From the NCBI GenBank assembly GCA_025927795.1, contig JAICKT010000058.1, forward strand, positions 1 to 15,172: a stretch of DNA of 15,172 nucleotides, written 5' to 3'. Below are positions 14,868 to 15,172 of this stretch, piece by piece. Within the stretch, counting starts at the first letter, position 1. Every line of letters starts with the position of its first letter. The position numbers and the translations under genes are program-made. The notes under the pieces are model-generated. The model made no database searches, was not told where the DNA came from, and saw only the letters and a list, made by a program, of their open reading frames with translations. This DNA comes from Parafilimonas sp. Lineage in GTDB: Bacteria > Bacteroidota > Bacteroidia > Chitinophagales > Chitinophagaceae.

Positions 14868-15172
14868 ATGGCACACATAAACGTACCGGAAGGTGTTCCC
14901 GGCATTCGCAGCCTCGTAATGTTTCGTCCTGAAACAGGTAAACCTTTGTATGAGTTAGCACAGGTTTTATTAAGACGCAAATCCACATTAAGCGAAGCAG
15001 AAAGAGAATTGATAGCCGCTTATGTTTCCAAAAGAAATGATACCATGTTTTGCATGATGAGTCATGCAGCAGCATCAAAAGCATTCTATGGTGATGATAA
15101 AAAAATTGTTGATGATGTATTAAAGGATATGCACCAGGCAAACATCAGCAATAAAATGAAAGCACTGTTACA
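14868..15172 (+). CDS. Second AhpD-like protein, 5' part, lacking the first motif cysteine
   Basis: The first 101 residues are present; the gene runs off the window. It aligns without gaps to the 12936-13514 product (GIRSLVMF, LLRRKSTLSEAERELIA, NKMKALL) and belongs to the same carboxymuconolactone decarboxylase/AhpD family. The catalytic pattern is altered: Glu47, Cys62 and His66 are kept, but position 59 is Thr (NDTMFCMMSH). It cannot form the intramolecular C-x2-C disulfide used by AhpD. It may act as a partner subunit to the upstream paralogue, or catalyse another reaction. It follows the MFS gene by 73 bp, across the REP-like inverted repeat. The ATG at 14868 is chosen because MAHINVPEGVPGI matches the paralogue's MPYIPLEEHLPGI. 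Confidence 0.82.
   Translation, partial: MAHINVPEGVPGIRSLVMFRPETGKPLYELAQVLLRRKSTLSEAERELIAAYVSKRNDTMFCMMSHAAASKAFYGDDKKIVDDVLKDMHQANISNKMKALL

Overview
The window looks like Bacteroidota chromosomal DNA, most likely family Chitinophagaceae or a relative. The grounds are low GC, almost no Shine-Dalgarno sequences, candidate promoters near TAnnTTTG, large secreted TPR/FG-GAP/ASPIC proteins, and a small secreted protein (12304-12855) of a type I remember from that family. I see no rRNA, tRNA, CRISPR array, insertion sequence or phage gene.

Layout. Positions 2-166 hold the 3' end of an unidentified rightward gene. It converges on two very large leftward genes, 199-3756 and 3880-7296, which are tandem paralogues. 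Each encodes an exported protein with N-terminal TPRs, six calcium-loop FG-GAP/VCBS repeats, an ASPIC/UnbV domain and a long, strongly conserved C-terminal region I cannot assign. The upstream copy (3880-7296) has its lipoprotein signal peptide one base out of frame, in an A9 run just after an otherwise good ATG at 7417.

A 121-bp divergent intergenic region (7418-7538) with a perfect 14-bp palindrome leads to rightward genes. These are a CRTAC1/UnbV-type FG-GAP protein (7539-9350) and, overlapping it by one base, an RnfD/NqrB-like membrane protein (9350-10189). The pair resembles UnbV-UnbU, known from enediyne antibiotic clusters, but no enediyne PKS gene is present here. Next come a sugar-porter-like MFS transporter with extra N-terminal membrane segments (10338-12074) and an orphan small exported protein with a TTG start (12304-12855).

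The right end is an AhpD-like / MFS / AhpD-like set. The first AhpD-like gene (12936-13514) overlaps the MFS gene (13511-14794) by 4 bp. The second (14868 to the window end) follows a REP-like inverted repeat and has lost the first cysteine of the AhpD C-x2-C motif.

How the parts may work together (inference): the left and middle blocks share the FG-GAP plus ASPIC architecture and a divergent control region, so they may form one envelope-located system of surface or periplasmic propeller proteins with an RnfD-like membrane partner. The AhpD/MFS block looks like a separate small-molecule transport and thiol/peroxide-type module. No substrate can be named from the sequence.
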